Assembly (NCBI GenBank): GCA_021298315.1
Contig: JAJTFC010000005.1
Coordinates: 17,435 to 81,434, forward strand
Length of the DNA stretch: 64,000 nt
From: Planctomycetaceae bacterium
GTDB lineage: Bacteria; Planctomycetota; Planctomycetia; Pirellulales; Pirellulaceae
Direction: 5' to 3'
Shown: one piece after another, positions 51,870 through 61,700 of the stretch
Position numbering within the stretch: position 1 is the stretch's first letter
Layout: every line of letters starts with the position of its first letter
Position numbers and translations under genes: made by a program
Notes under the pieces: model-generated
What the model saw: the letters and a program-made list of their open reading frames with translations, nothing else
What the model was told of the DNA's origin: nothing
Database searches by the model: none

Positions 51870-53075
51870 ATGGACATCCACACCCTTACGCGTGAATTGC
51901 AGTTAGAAAACTCAAGCAAGATCGTGATGCTTGTGGCCGATGGATTAGGCGGATTGCCCATGTCACCGGGCGGGCTTACGGAGCTTGAGACTGCAAAAAC
52001 GCCGAATCTCGATGCCTTGGCTGCATTGGGTGTTCAAGGAGCGAGCATTCCGGTCAAGCCTGGGATCGCTCCCGGGAGCGGGCCTGGGCATTTGGCTCTC
52101 TTTGGTTACGATCCGCTGAAGTATTTGATTGGTCGCGGGGCTCTTGAAGCGACAGGAATCGGGTTTGAATTGCAGCCTGGCGATGTGGCGATCCGCTGCA
52201 ATTTCTGCACGATCGACCAAGAGGATCGCATCACTGATCGTCGTGCTGGACGGATCAGTTCCCAAGAGAGTGCTCCACTCGCTATTTCGCTTCGCAAGAT
52301 CCAAATTCCTGGGATCGAGATTTTTGTTGAGCCGGTCAAGGAGCATCGATTTGTAGTGGTCTTCCGGGGGCAAGGATTGGGTGGCAATGTTGCCGATACC
52401 GATCCACAAAGGACTGGTGTCAAAGCCTTGGATCCGGTCGCACAGAACGAATCTAGCCAGAAAACCGCTGAGGTTGCTAAGGAGTTTTTAAGGCAGGCGA
52501 AGGGGATTTTGGCTGGGCATCCCAAGGCGAATTTTCACACGATGCGAGGCTTTGCGGCCAAACCGCAACTGCCTAGTTACCAAGAGGTTTACGGGTTGCG
52601 GGCAGCGGCCATCGCCGTGTATCCGATGTACAAGGGACTGGCTAGATTGGTGGGTATGGATATTGTTGGCAAGGCCCAGACGCTTGCAGAACAAATCGAG
52701 GAGTTGCGAGCAAACTGGGATCGCTATGACTTCTTTTTCATTCACTTTAAGTACACCGATAGCACGGGCGAGGACGGGAACTTCGACGAGAAGGTAGCCA
52801 GAATCGAGGAACTCGATGCGGTACTACCACAGATCCAGAAACTTGGTCCAAGTGTGCTGATCGTCACTGGGGATCACAGTACCCCAAGTTATCTCAAGAG
52901 CCATTCGTGGCATCCGGTACCAACGCTTTTGGTATCGGATTGCTGTCGTCCTGATCCCCATCGGACTTTCAACGAAACGACCTGCATCAGCGGCGGGTTG
53001 GGGCACTTCGAGGCTCAGTACCTGATGACCTTAGCGCTCGCCAATGCGGGGCGCTTAGGCAAATTCGGTGCTTAG
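51870..53075 (+). CDS. apgM: 2,3-bisphosphoglycerate-independent phosphoglycerate mutase, archaeal type
   Basis: A 401-residue metalloenzyme that interconverts 3- and 2-phosphoglycerate in glycolysis and gluconeogenesis. It belongs to the alkaline phosphatase superfamily, ApgM class. Evidence: KIVMLVADGLGGLPMSPGG (first metal site Asp), PGIAPGSGPGHLALFGYDPL (phospho-acceptor Ser), GRGALEATGIGFELQPGDVA, and near the end VLIVTGDHSTPSYLKSHSWH (metal-binding Asp/His) with GGLGHFEAQYLMTLAL. The ATG at 51870 is chosen because the upstream in-frame codons contain a perfect hairpin and no family sequence. Its TAG overlaps the opposing TAA of the TPR gene by 2 bases in a TTAG string. Confidence 0.93.
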   Translation: MDIHTLTRELQLENSSKIVMLVADGLGGLPMSPGGLTELETAKTPNLDALAALGVQGASIPVKPGIAPGSGPGHLALFGYDPLKYLIGRGALEATGIGFELQPGDVAIRCNFCTIDQEDRITDRRAGRISSQESAPLAISLRKIQIPGIEIFVEPVKEHRFVVVFRGQGLGGNVADTDPQRTGVKALDPVAQNESSQKTAEVAKEFLRQAKGILAGHPKANFHTMRGFAAKPQLPSYQEVYGLRAAAIAVYPMYKGLARLVGMDIVGKAQTLAEQIEELRANWDRYDFFFIHFKYTDSTGEDGNFDEKVARIEELDAVLPQIQKLGPSVLIVTGDHSTPSYLKSHSWHPVPTLLVSDCCRPDPHRTFNETTCISGGLGHFEAQYLMTLALANAGRLGKFGA

Positions 53076-56000
53076 AGTTTTTCCAAAGCTGCTTTGTCCT
53101 CAGGAAGCAGGTAAACATCGCGGAGCGTTTTCCTGTCGATCATCGGTTTTACTTTTTCTGCTTCCTGGGTCTTGCCCGCATTCATCAGAGCCATGTACCA
53201 GTGGAGGGCCGAACGCGGGTCTCCGCCGTTTTTGGTAGCGATGCTCAAGGCTTGTGCGGCCTCTTCGTAGCGTTTGAGTAGAATCAGCACGGTTCCTTTG
53301 GTATCGAGCAACACCGAGTTATCGGGGAGGATCTCGACGGCTCGGTTGATATAATCGAGAGCTTCTTTTGCATTTTCTGGCGAGAGTTCGATCAAGATGT
53401 TTGCGAGGTTGTTCAAAGCGGCTGGGTTTTTCGGTTCTTTTTCGACGATCATTTTGTAGCATTGGGCTGCCTGCAGGGTAGCTTTTTTGGCAAGAAAGAA
53501 ATCGCCAATCGAAACCAGGGAAACCATGTCGATATCTTTTGTTTGTTCGAGTTTCGCGCTGAGCAAGTCAAGAAGTTCTTTGGATCTTTCAGGGTCAAAC
53601 TCCAAGACGGACGCGACACTGAGCATAACACCAAGGTCGACAGGCGAGAGGTTGAGTTCGTCGATGTTTTCGGCAAGGCGTTTGAGGCCAGCGTTTCTGA
53701 GTCGAGAGATGTCATGGCGCAATAAAGAGTTGATGTAGGATCTGCTGATCTGGGGGTTTCGATCTGAAATCGCTTGGAAGGTTCTATCGGCGGCTTGCTG
53801 GTTTCCAGCGGCTTCAAAGAGTGCGTTGGCAAAGGTAAGGCTCGCATCGGAGATCTTGCTCAGATCCAGCTCGGGTGAGTAGTCGACCTTTGTCGCTTTT
53901 TGGAACCACTCGGTTGCGAGTTGGTCTGCAAGGTTTTGTTGATCCTTGGCGTAATGCCATAAGGTTCGTACGAGGTAAGTCGATCGAGATTCGGGAGACA
54001 GAGCCACGAGCTTATCGATCAACGGAGCAACGTCTTGGAGTTTCTGTCGCTCAATAAGAAAACTCGCATAGCCGGTAATGTGGTTTTCGGAGGGAGGTTG
54101 GCTCAAGGCTGCTTGCTGCAGTGCTGCGTCTGCTGCATCTTGATAACTCCGAGTGTCGACATTTTTGATTCGATCTCTGTTGGAAAGATCCAGTAGGTAG
54201 CGGTTGATCGTGCCGATGGTAAAGAGAACCTCGTTGGAGTATTTACCGCGCACTCCCGCGACGCTTTGAAGCTTCTCTCGGGCCTTCTCAAGATCCCCGT
54301 AGGATCGCTTATTCATAAGCAATTTGGCATGAAGCAGACGATCTTCTATAGAATTACCGAAAGGAGGGGCCGTTAGGACATCGTCGATCTGTTTCCAATC
54401 CTCTGGCGCACCACGGTTAGCCAACACCACAGCAAGATTTTGGCGTATCTCTGAAATTTGTGGTTTGTTTTTGACCGTTTCGCTCAGGAATTCGATCGCT
54501 TCTTTTTGACGCCCCTGGCGCAGCATCGCTTCTGCTCGAAGAATGACGTTTGACTCTATGGATCCTCCGGCGGCAATGGACTTTATGAAAAAGTCCTCGG
54601 CACGATTAAGATTATTCAAATACAAGTAGATAATCCCAAGGAGATTGAGACGTTCGTTTTCTGGCGAGATTTGTTTTTGAGTTTCAATCTGCTGTACCAA
54701 TTCCTCGATTTTGGAATCCTGTTTTGTCGAGGCAAAAAACTGAAAAAGAGACCTAGGGGGCTCGCACATATCAGGAGCCAGTTGCATAGCTCGTAGCAAA
54801 TGCGACTCGGCTTGCTCAAGGCTTGCTTGCCTATCAGCGGGACTCATTTCCCTAGAGGATCGTTCGATAACCTTGGCATACCAAACCCAAGCCAGGGGAT
54901 CGAGCGGACGAGATTCCGTTCCGAGTCTTGCGATATCCAATGTGTTGGCTTGGGTTCTTTCGGAGAGTTTCAGTGCAACCGATGCGATGCGGTTGGATTG
55001 GTTGGAGATATTTCCAAGGCGAGAAATGTAGGTCTCGGCATCCTCAAATCGACCTTCTTGGTAAAGCAATTCGATCAACCGCTCATAGACCCGAATATCA
55101 TCGATTGCTACGCTCGCAGCAGCCTGATAAGCCTTGATAGCTTTGGAAGGTTCCTTCATCTGCTCGGCGAGTGCACCGCGCAGAACATCCAGATAAGCCC
55201 ATTCCGGGCGGACTTCTTCAATTTGCCGGATCAGATCCAAGACATTTGCGAAATCAGGTTTTTCATCAAATAGAGACTTGATCAACAGTCGTCTTGCTTT
55301 GGTATACCTCCAAGCGGTCCCTTTTTCTCCCTCGAGTTTTCTGAGTCGCAATTCAGATGATTGCATCACTGCATTCCATAGCTCAACTTTGGGTAGGGAT
55401 TTTAATTTATCCTGCTCGTTAACTTCAGAAGTGTACTGAGGCAATCGCAACAGGTACTCGCAAAGATCGCTCAAGACAGCAAAGTTGTTTCCGCAGGAGT
55501 CGAGCATCTTCTCCACACGTTTTTCAAGTTTTTCATCGATCTGAAGCAATCCTACGATGAACTGGTTGAGTCGGATGTTCTCTGGAAAATCAGCAAGGAT
55601 TTCCATGAGATAATCGAGCGACTTGGAGACTTGTCCTGATTGAGCCAATTCCGTAGCCTGATCCAAATGCGCGTCGAGGCTTTCTGGATTTCGCTCGATC
55701 AGGAGTTTGCGAATTTCTTTAGCGCTGTCGATTTGCCCCCAGACACCAAAAAGATTCACGACGTTTTTTAAGAGCAGTTCTTGTTTTGGATTCGATGTTA
55801 CAAGATCAGTAAGCTTTTGTTTCCACTGAGCGATCAGTTCGGACCGCGATGATGGATTTGATTTCCGAACATCCAAGTCGGCCTGAAGGACCTCCAGCAG
55901 GTTCGTAAAGTCATCATCCAACTTGGCTTGGGTGGCGGTCTGTTTGGCTTGAACCAAAGCGAATTGAATCGGTTTCCATTGGCTTTCCTCGAAGGATAAA

Positions 56001-57631
56001 TCGGTTTTTTGGATCAGCATCTTCAAAAGGGCCAGTTGCATCCAGTCACCAGGTTGCTTTGTCTGGATCAACTCAAACTGTTTGATCGCGTCTTCTGTGC
56101 GATTGGATTTGACCAAGGATTCAGCAGCACCGCGACGCAATTCGTCGTTGTTTGGCGCAAGGGTCAACGCTTTTAGGTAAGAGATGGAAGCTTTGTCCCA
56201 GTAACCAATTTTTCTATATGAATTCGCTGCGAATGCCTGAATCCTCAACTCGGAATTCATATCGCTCGAAGCAGTTGTCACCAGGAGACTATCGAGCTGC
56301 TCATTAATCGCCACCAAATTCCCCTGAGAATTGTAGTACTCAAGCCATTGCTGCTTGACAGCTCTTGAAAACTCCGTCATCTGGGGACTGTTTAGCAAGG
56401 GTGCGTCGCGTCGCAGCGTTTCATCTGCAGCTTTAAGTGCGACCAGAGCATTCTCAGGCTCATTGTATTGGTTGTAGATTTGGGCAAGCCGAAGTTGCAA
56501 ATCGATCAAGGGTGGTTGGCAAACTCGAATGCCATCTTGAAGTGTTTCTATAGCCTTATCCTTTTCATTTCTGACAAGAGCCAAGTCGGCCAAGGATGCA
56601 TAGGTAAAAGGTGCTCGAATTCCTGCCCCTTTCTTGAGGCTAGCAAGTATTTGTTCTGTTTGCGCTATCTCGTTTTGGATGGAGTCTTGATTGCCTGCCC
56701 TTTTTGCCTCTAGGATTCGATTCATCTTGTACGCTGCTGCTTGACGCAATATCGCCGTATCATCGGGGAATCGTTGCAACGCCTTTTCGATATCCTCCGC
56801 TGCTTTTGTTGGATCGATCATCGAAAGCAATTGATAATCGATTAGCCAAGCCTCTGGACGGTCAGCATTCTTTTCGAGCATGTCACGAAGCTTGCGGGAA
56901 ATCAAATCATTGATTTCGACTTTGTCGAGTTTAGCCAATTTTGATTTGACCAGTTTGCTCGAGTCGATCACGCATGCATTGCCTAGCATTGCGGTAAGTT
57001 CGACATCGCCTTTGAGTTCTTTGAGAGCTCCGAGCAAGTGATCGACAGGATCGAGTTTGCACTGCTGAACAACCCAGTCGGCTGTGCCCGGTAGAAGTCT
57101 GCCAATCGAGGGGTCTTCACCCGCAACAAACAAGTTTCGGTATCGGATCAAAGCCAACTCTTTGTCCAGCTTTGGATCGATGTCTTGCTTGGCCAACTTC
57201 GCAATTTGCTCGACGGCCTCACCCGCACGCATGGACTTGGATAAGTTCTCCAAAAGCCTTTCCCGAAGCAATGGGAGCTTAGACTCAAGATTTGTGTTTT
57301 GCTCACAGGCTGCGATGGCCTGGTAGATCATTGGAATGAGAGCATCGGGCTTGAGTATCGCAGACTTAGGATCCGACATCAGCTCGGTCAATTCAACCTT
57401 CTGCTCGGTCGCCTCTGGTTTATAAAGCAGATAACGATTCAACTGCTTGAGCATTTCCTCGTTATCACCAGAGGATTTAGCAGCTTCGATTTGGGTCAGT
57501 AGGTCTTTTTCAAGTCGACCTATCTGGAGTGAATGGATGAAATAAATCAATGGAACGCCGACAACTAGTATCGCTAGAGTCGTCAGCAAGACTTTCCAAT
57601 TGAGCTCATAATCAGTTTCAGAGTCGAACAT
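53072..57631 (-). CDS. Giant TPR-repeat membrane-anchored protein
   Basis: A 1519-residue protein with a short cytoplasmic N-terminus, one transmembrane helix (LLTTLAILVVGVPLIYFIH, about 14-32), and then an almost wholly alpha-helical, charged body rich in TPR-like repeats. Repeats are clearest near the C-terminus, for example NPAALNNLANILIELSPENA, KEALDYINRAVEILPDNSVL and EEAAQALSIATKNGGDP. No catalytic domain is visible. Such scaffolds commonly hold envelope or secretion complexes together. The start at 57631 is preferred: the longer frame overlaps the upstream HUMPS-family gene. It lies 25 bases behind that gene and may be co-transcribed. Composition is more AT-rich than its neighbours, consistent with Lys/Glu/Asn-rich helices. 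Confidence 0.85.
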   Translation of the reverse strand: MFDSETDYELNWKVLLTTLAILVVGVPLIYFIHSLQIGRLEKDLLTQIEAAKSSGDNEEMLKQLNRYLLYKPEATEQKVELTELMSDPKSAILKPDALIPMIYQAIAACEQNTNLESKLPLLRERLLENLSKSMRAGEAVEQIAKLAKQDIDPKLDKELALIRYRNLFVAGEDPSIGRLLPGTADWVVQQCKLDPVDHLLGALKELKGDVELTAMLGNACVIDSSKLVKSKLAKLDKVEINDLISRKLRDMLEKNADRPEAWLIDYQLLSMIDPTKAAEDIEKALQRFPDDTAILRQAAAYKMNRILEAKRAGNQDSIQNEIAQTEQILASLKKGAGIRAPFTYASLADLALVRNEKDKAIETLQDGIRVCQPPLIDLQLRLAQIYNQYNEPENALVALKAADETLRRDAPLLNSPQMTEFSRAVKQQWLEYYNSQGNLVAINEQLDSLLVTTASSDMNSELRIQAFAANSYRKIGYWDKASISYLKALTLAPNNDELRRGAAESLVKSNRTEDAIKQFELIQTKQPGDWMQLALLKMLIQKTDLSFEESQWKPIQFALVQAKQTATQAKLDDDFTNLLEVLQADLDVRKSNPSSRSELIAQWKQKLTDLVTSNPKQELLLKNVVNLFGVWGQIDSAKEIRKLLIERNPESLDAHLDQATELAQSGQVSKSLDYLMEILADFPENIRLNQFIVGLLQIDEKLEKRVEKMLDSCGNNFAVLSDLCEYLLRLPQYTSEVNEQDKLKSLPKVELWNAVMQSSELRLRKLEGEKGTAWRYTKARRLLIKSLFDEKPDFANVLDLIRQIEEVRPEWAYLDVLRGALAEQMKEPSKAIKAYQAAASVAIDDIRVYERLIELLYQEGRFEDAETYISRLGNISNQSNRIASVALKLSERTQANTLDIARLGTESRPLDPLAWVWYAKVIERSSREMSPADRQASLEQAESHLLRAMQLAPDMCEPPRSLFQFFASTKQDSKIEELVQQIETQKQISPENERLNLLGIIYLYLNNLNRAEDFFIKSIAAGGSIESNVILRAEAMLRQGRQKEAIEFLSETVKNKPQISEIRQNLAVVLANRGAPEDWKQIDDVLTAPPFGNSIEDRLLHAKLLMNKRSYGDLEKAREKLQSVAGVRGKYSNEVLFTIGTINRYLLDLSNRDRIKNVDTRSYQDAADAALQQAALSQPPSENHITGYASFLIERQKLQDVAPLIDKLVALSPESRSTYLVRTLWHYAKDQQNLADQLATEWFQKATKVDYSPELDLSKISDASLTFANALFEAAGNQQAADRTFQAISDRNPQISRSYINSLLRHDISRLRNAGLKRLAENIDELNLSPVDLGVMLSVASVLEFDPERSKELLDLLSAKLEQTKDIDMVSLVSIGDFFLAKKATLQAAQCYKMIVEKEPKNPAALNNLANILIELSPENAKEALDYINRAVEILPDNSVLLDTKGTVLILLKRYEEAAQALSIATKNGGDPRSALHWYMALMNAGKTQEAEKVKPMIDRKTLRDVYLLPEDKAALEKL

Positions 57632-57656
57632 CGCGCATCTATTCCTTGTTGTTTTT

Positions 57657-58394
57657 CTAACCTTTGTGAAATCTTGATGCGACCTGGCTAAGTCGACCCA
57701 CCGAAACATCTCCATAGGCATGAACCTCCTGGCAGATCCTTCGCAATACACCCATCGGATCGTTGGACGCTTGAGTGAAGCGATCGCTATCGATTACAAG
57801 CGGCGCCCCGATGACGACCAAGGGGGCACCGAATCGCGGAGTGCTTATCGCTTGTTCTAACGTCAGCCCACCTACAGCCTGCACTGGGACCGATACGGCC
57901 TTTACTATTTCTTCTAGCTGATCCATCGGATTCGGAGCGCGGCGTCCAGATGCTGCAATGCCGCGACGCTCGTCATAACCAATGTGATGAATCACATAGT
58001 CACAACCCAAATCTTCTAACCGCTTGGCACCATCGATCATCGATTCATAACCAAGGTTGTCTCCCATGACGCCAACGCCATAGTCTTTCCCCGCCTTAAC
58101 CACACACTTGATCGTCTCGGCGTGAGCTCGTGCCATGACCACCACATGCGTCGCCCCCGCCTTGGCCATCATCTCGGCCTCTAAATAACCACCATCCATC
58201 GTTTTTAAATCAGCGATAATGGGTACTTCAGGAAATTGTTCCCGAAGGCCTCGGATCGCACGAAGTCCTTCTGCCAAAATCAACGGCGTACCGGCTTCTA
58301 GCCAATCGACCCCGACATCGACAGCCTGCCGAGCGGTTGCTAATGCATCATCAAGATCTGTTAAGTCAAGCGAGATCTGGACCTTGGGTAACAT
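57657..58394 (-). CDS. HUMPS-family 3-hexulose-6-phosphate synthase/decarboxylase
   Basis: A 245-residue (beta/alpha)8 protein of the OMP decarboxylase suprafamily. It starts PKVQISLDLTDLDDALATAR (phosphate/substrate Asp) and has GVDWLEAGTPLILAEGLRAI and the signature VPIIADLKTMDGGYLEAEMM (DxKxxD metal/catalytic motif, about 59-78). QAVGGLTLEQAI and GAPLVVIGAPLVI (phosphate binding) come near the end. Family members are 3-hexulose-6-phosphate synthase (formaldehyde fixation) or 3-keto-L-gulonate-6-phosphate decarboxylase. The usual isomerase partner is not in this window, so I cannot choose between them. Upstream is an aminotransferase gene with a 39-base gap. Confidence 0.85.
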   Translation of the reverse strand: MLPKVQISLDLTDLDDALATARQAVDVGVDWLEAGTPLILAEGLRAIRGLREQFPEVPIIADLKTMDGGYLEAEMMAKAGATHVVVMARAHAETIKCVVKAGKDYGVGVMGDNLGYESMIDGAKRLEDLGCDYVIHHIGYDERRGIAASGRRAPNPMDQLEEIVKAVSVPVQAVGGLTLEQAISTPRFGAPLVVIGAPLVIDSDRFTQASNDPMGVLRRICQEVHAYGDVSVGRLSQVASRFHKG

Positions 58395-58433
58395 GAATCA
58401 ATGCCTCGATAATTGGATTCTTTTGTGCCGACG

Positions 58434-59657
58434 TTAAACCGATTGCAAGGGTGACTGGGCTGTCTTGTCTAAACAGTTTGAGATGTGACGAACCGCTTGC
58501 CGCAATCGAGCTTCGTTTTCAACCAGAGACATTCGAAGATAGCCCTCGCCCGAAGGCCCAAAGCCTCCGCCAGGGCTCACAGCGACATTGCCTTTTTCCA
58601 AAAGCATCATCGCAAAGTCAATCGAATTCATTTCCGAGGCCCAAGGCTCGGGGATCTTTGCCCAAACGAACATGCCCGCTCGAGGGGTCGCGGCCTCCCA
58701 GCCAATGCGTCGCAACCCTTCGAGCAGCACATCACGTCGCCCTTGATAAATTCTCGACTGCTTTTCCACGGTCGCTTCGGTATCACGTAAAGCGACGATC
58801 GCAGCAATCTGTATGGCTTGAAACATCCCATAGTCGTAATAGCCCTTGATGGTCGCCAAGCCTCGAACCATCTCCGAGTTTCCAGCACAAAAGCCCACAC
58901 GCCATCCGGCCATGTTGTAGCCTTTGCTCATCGTCGTGAACTCCACACCTACATCCTTGGCACCAGGTGCGGACAAAAACGAGGGAGGAGTGTAACCGTC
59001 ATAGGCCACATCTGCGTAAGCAAAATCACTTATCACCATCAATCCATATTTTTTCGCCAATTTGACGACTTCGACGTAAAACTCAGGCTCGACAGTGATC
59101 GTCGATGGATTGTGCGGATAGTTGATAATCAGTAGCTTTGGCCTCGGATAAAAATGCTCGCAAGTGTAAGCGATGTTCTTTAAATACCGATCCGTATCAG
59201 AGACGTCCAAGGCGACGACATTGCCCGAGGCAAGGATCACGCCGTACATGTGAACCGGAAAGAACGGGGCTGGGATGATCGCGGTGTCTCCGGCCCCAAT
59301 GAGGCTCAGGAGCATATGCGAAAAACCTTCTTTGGAGCCAAGGCACACGATGGCCTCGGTTTCAGGATCCAACCGAACACCGTACTTGCGAAGATACTTG
59401 CTGGTAAGCTCTCTGCGAAGGTTGAGAATTCCGTTAGCCTTGGAGTATCCGTGATTCCGCACATCCGAAGCGGCTTGGGAGAGTTTCTCAATCACCAATG
59501 GATCGGGCGGATCACTCGGGTTGCCCATCCCTAGATCGATCACGTCCTGGCCCGAACGACGCTTCTGATAAAGCAGATTGTTGATTCGTCCGAACAAATA
59601 AGGCGGCAAACGGTGCACGCGTGGAGCGTATTCCACTCGAAACGGTGAGTCTTTCAT
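58434..59657 (-). CDS. PLP-dependent class I/II aminotransferase, AlaC-like
   Basis: A 407-residue fold-type I aminotransferase from the ATG at 59657, which has an AGGA ribosome-binding sequence 6-9 bases upstream. Typical motifs are [20 protein letters not shown] (N-terminal substrate loop), [40 protein letters not shown] (NPH-N-P), [14 protein letters not shown] (PLP Asp/Tyr) and [17 protein letters not shown] (PLP-binding Lys in SKGYN, about 240-256). The [18 protein letters not shown] opening matches the alanine/LL-diaminopimelate-type subgroup that includes AlaC. It probably transfers amino groups between alanine or related amino acids and 2-oxoglutarate, by family. It lies after the rpoD terminator with its own 310-base upstream region. 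Confidence 0.88.
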   Translation of the reverse strand: MKDSPFRVEYAPRVHRLPPYLFGRINNLLYQKRRSGQDVIDLGMGNPSDPPDPLVIEKLSQAASDVRNHGYSKANGILNLRRELTSKYLRKYGVRLDPETEAIVCLGSKEGFSHMLLSLIGAGDTAIIPAPFFPVHMYGVILASGNVVALDVSDTDRYLKNIAYTCEHFYPRPKLLIINYPHNPSTITVEPEFYVEVVKLAKKYGLMVISDFAYADVAYDGYTPPSFLSAPGAKDVGVEFTTMSKGYNMAGWRVGFCAGNSEMVRGLATIKGYYDYGMFQAIQIAAIVALRDTEATVEKQSRIYQGRRDVLLEGLRRIGWEAATPRAGMFVWAKIPEPWASEMNSIDFAMMLLEKGNVAVSPGGGFGPSGEGYLRMSLVENEARLRQAVRHISNCLDKTAQSPLQSV

Positions 59658-59850
59658 AAATCCTGTTGCAAAAAAAAGATCCCTGGCGGGGAAAACCATG
59701 CAGTCCCAAGTTCAAAATAACTAGGGATTCTTAACGGGAAGCAGGCAGCCCGAACCCTGCATTTTGGTGGGATAAGCATAAGCGACAGCAGGGGCATGGA
59801 AAAGATCCGAAGATGGGAATCCTCAGCGTTTTTCCGTGTAGAATTGTATC

Positions 59851-59869
59851 TTTGGCGGTTTCCGCCAAA
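59851..59869. promoter_or_regulatory. Perfect 19-base palindrome between rpoD and the aminotransferase gene
   Basis: TTTGGCGG, a 3-base TTT centre, then CCGCCAAA: an exact 8-bp inverted repeat. It lies 22 bases beyond the rpoD terminator and about 200 bases before the aminotransferase start on the minus strand. It could be a second terminator-like hairpin or an operator; only its symmetry is directly seen. Confidence 0.45.
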
Positions 59870-59890
59870 CGTTTTAAGGATCAAAAAACC

Positions 59891-59921
59891 AAAGGGGGCA
59901 AGCCACGGACTTGCCCCCTTT
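59891..59921 (-). terminator. Rho-independent terminator of the dnaG-rpoD operon
   Basis: An 11-bp perfect stem (AAGGGGGCAAG, 59892-59902, with CTTGCCCCCTT, 59910-59920) encloses a 7-base loop. On the minus strand the stem is followed by TGG and then TTTTTT. It lies about 47 bases after the rpoD stop codon and is well placed to end the dnaG-rpoD transcript. Confidence 0.88.
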
Positions 59922-59967
59922 TCCAAGGATTTATTTTTCTTATTGCCTCTTATTGCCTCAGACGCCA

Positions 59968-61635
59968 CTAAGCGACGTTCTTGAGGAAGCCTTCGAGCAT
60001 CCCGGATCGAACCGGATTTTGAAGTTTTGCAACGGCTTTGGACTCGATTTGCCGAACCCGCTCCCGAGTTACCTTGAAGATCCTGCCGACTTCTTCGAGG
60101 GTGTATGAAAAACCGTCGGTCAGCCCATAGCGCAAGCGGATGATTTCTCGCTCGCGATAGGTTAAGGTCTTGAGCAATGCATCGATGCGATCCCTGAGAA
60201 TGCCATTGTTGGCATTGCGAGCCGGATTGTCGCTCGTAGGATCTTTGAGGAATTCTCCAAGGACATTGTCCTCTCCCTCCCCAACGGGCCGATCGAGACT
60301 CACCGGTCCGCGACCGATATCCATGACCCGTTGCACATCTTCGACCTGAACCCCCAGAGCCTCTGCAAGTTCGTAAGCCGTAGGCTCGCGCTGAAGTTCG
60401 TGAGTCAGTTGCTTTTGTGCCCCTCGGAGCTTGCTGAGCATGTCGATCATGTGAACTGGAATGCGAATCGTCCTTGCTTGGTCGGCAATGGCTCGGGTGA
60501 TGGCTTGCCGGATCCACCAAGTCGCATAGGTCGAGAATTTGAAACCGCGACGGTACTCGTACTTGTCCACGGCTCGCATCAGTCCGGTGTTCCCCTCTTG
60601 GATCAAATCCAAAAAACTCATGCCTCGATTCCGATACTTTTTCGCAATCGAAACGACAAGCCGCAGGTTTCCACTCGAGAGTTGCCGTTTGACTGCTTCG
60701 TATTCTTTGTAGCTCTTTCGAAAATCCTCAACGCGTCTTCGCAAAGATCTAGGACTTTCTTGAGTCGTCAAAATCAGGTGTCGAAGTTCACCCAAGCAGC
60801 GTTGCAGTTCAAGTGGCCCGGTGCCCGATTGCTTAAGCTCCGCGATACGCTCTGACAAGTAGTCCATGCGTTGGGAGAACTGTTCAAGTTGACGCATCAG
60901 AGGGATCACTCGACGGGATCGAAGCGAGAGCTCTTCTACCAAAACCAGCGACTTCATTCGACGGCGCTGATAGTTAAGCTTTGCGGTCGCTTTTTGGGTT
61001 TCTGTGGTACTTTTGCGTACCGCAGTTTGAAAGTCTCGGCGGTTTTCGTCGATCAAGCGATCCAAGGTAGCCAAATTCGCTGGCATTCGGGCACTGATCT
61101 GTTCTTTGGTCAACTGCTCGGTGAGCGATACCTTGATCGTGCGATCGAAAGGCAAGATACCTGCGGCAACTTTGCGAAGGATCTCGACGGTGTGGCGAAG
61201 CGCGAAATCGTTTCCAAGGACCGCACGACGAAACTTGCGTCGAGTGATTTCGATTTTCTTTGCAAGCGCAATCTCTTGCTCGCGATTCAAAAGAGGTATC
61301 TTGCACATTTGTGCCAAATACAAACGCACCGGATCGTTCGAACTAGCCGTGCGTTCAGACGCTCCACTTGCCACGGCTCCCAAGTGTCCTTGGTTGTCAT
61401 CGGGTCGATAGATCTTTAGGTTGGTAGCTCCTCCAGCAGCGCGCTGCGATTCGGTCGCTTCGACGATCTCGATACCAACGCGCTCTAGCGCCACGAAAAG
61501 CTCATCGAGCTTTTCAGCTGACGAAGCCTCGTCGGGCAGATAGTTGCTGACTTGTTCATAGGTCAAAAAGCCTTGGGTGCGTCCCAAGTCGACCAATTGG
61601 CTAAGTTCTACGGTTTTGCTTTCCATCTGCTCCAC
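59968..61635 (-). CDS. rpoD: RNA polymerase primary sigma factor (sigma-70)
   Basis: A 555-residue group 1 sigma factor. An N-terminal region 1.1-like part (about 1-60, with [20 protein letters not shown]) precedes region 1.2 (about 95-125, [20 protein letters not shown]). A long non-conserved insertion follows (about 130-310). Region 2 has [40 protein letters not shown] and [20 protein letters not shown] (core binding and -10 recognition). Region 3 ([20 protein letters not shown]) and region 4 ([38 protein letters not shown], the -35 helix-turn-helix) complete it. It follows dnaG by 65 bases, the classic macromolecular-synthesis arrangement, and is closed by the terminator at 59891-59921. 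Confidence 0.96.
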   Translation of the reverse strand: MEQMESKTVELSQLVDLGRTQGFLTYEQVSNYLPDEASSAEKLDELFVALERVGIEIVEATESQRAAGGATNLKIYRPDDNQGHLGAVASGASERTASSNDPVRLYLAQMCKIPLLNREQEIALAKKIEITRRKFRRAVLGNDFALRHTVEILRKVAAGILPFDRTIKVSLTEQLTKEQISARMPANLATLDRLIDENRRDFQTAVRKSTTETQKATAKLNYQRRRMKSLVLVEELSLRSRRVIPLMRQLEQFSQRMDYLSERIAELKQSGTGPLELQRCLGELRHLILTTQESPRSLRRRVEDFRKSYKEYEAVKRQLSSGNLRLVVSIAKKYRNRGMSFLDLIQEGNTGLMRAVDKYEYRRGFKFSTYATWWIRQAITRAIADQARTIRIPVHMIDMLSKLRGAQKQLTHELQREPTAYELAEALGVQVEDVQRVMDIGRGPVSLDRPVGEGEDNVLGEFLKDPTSDNPARNANNGILRDRIDALLKTLTYREREIIRLRYGLTDGFSYTLEEVGRIFKVTRERVRQIESKAVAKLQNPVRSGMLEGFLKNVA

Positions 61636-61700
61636 TCCTTTGGGTTTTGGAAAAAAATTCGACGGTCAAACATTCCATGTCCGACCGTTGGGTCTACGGT

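Noticed and set aside
59654..60520. 288-codon frame over the 3' end of rpoD
   Set aside because: Low-complexity Ser/Arg/Gly product overlapping conserved sigma region 4 in another frame and crossing the terminator.
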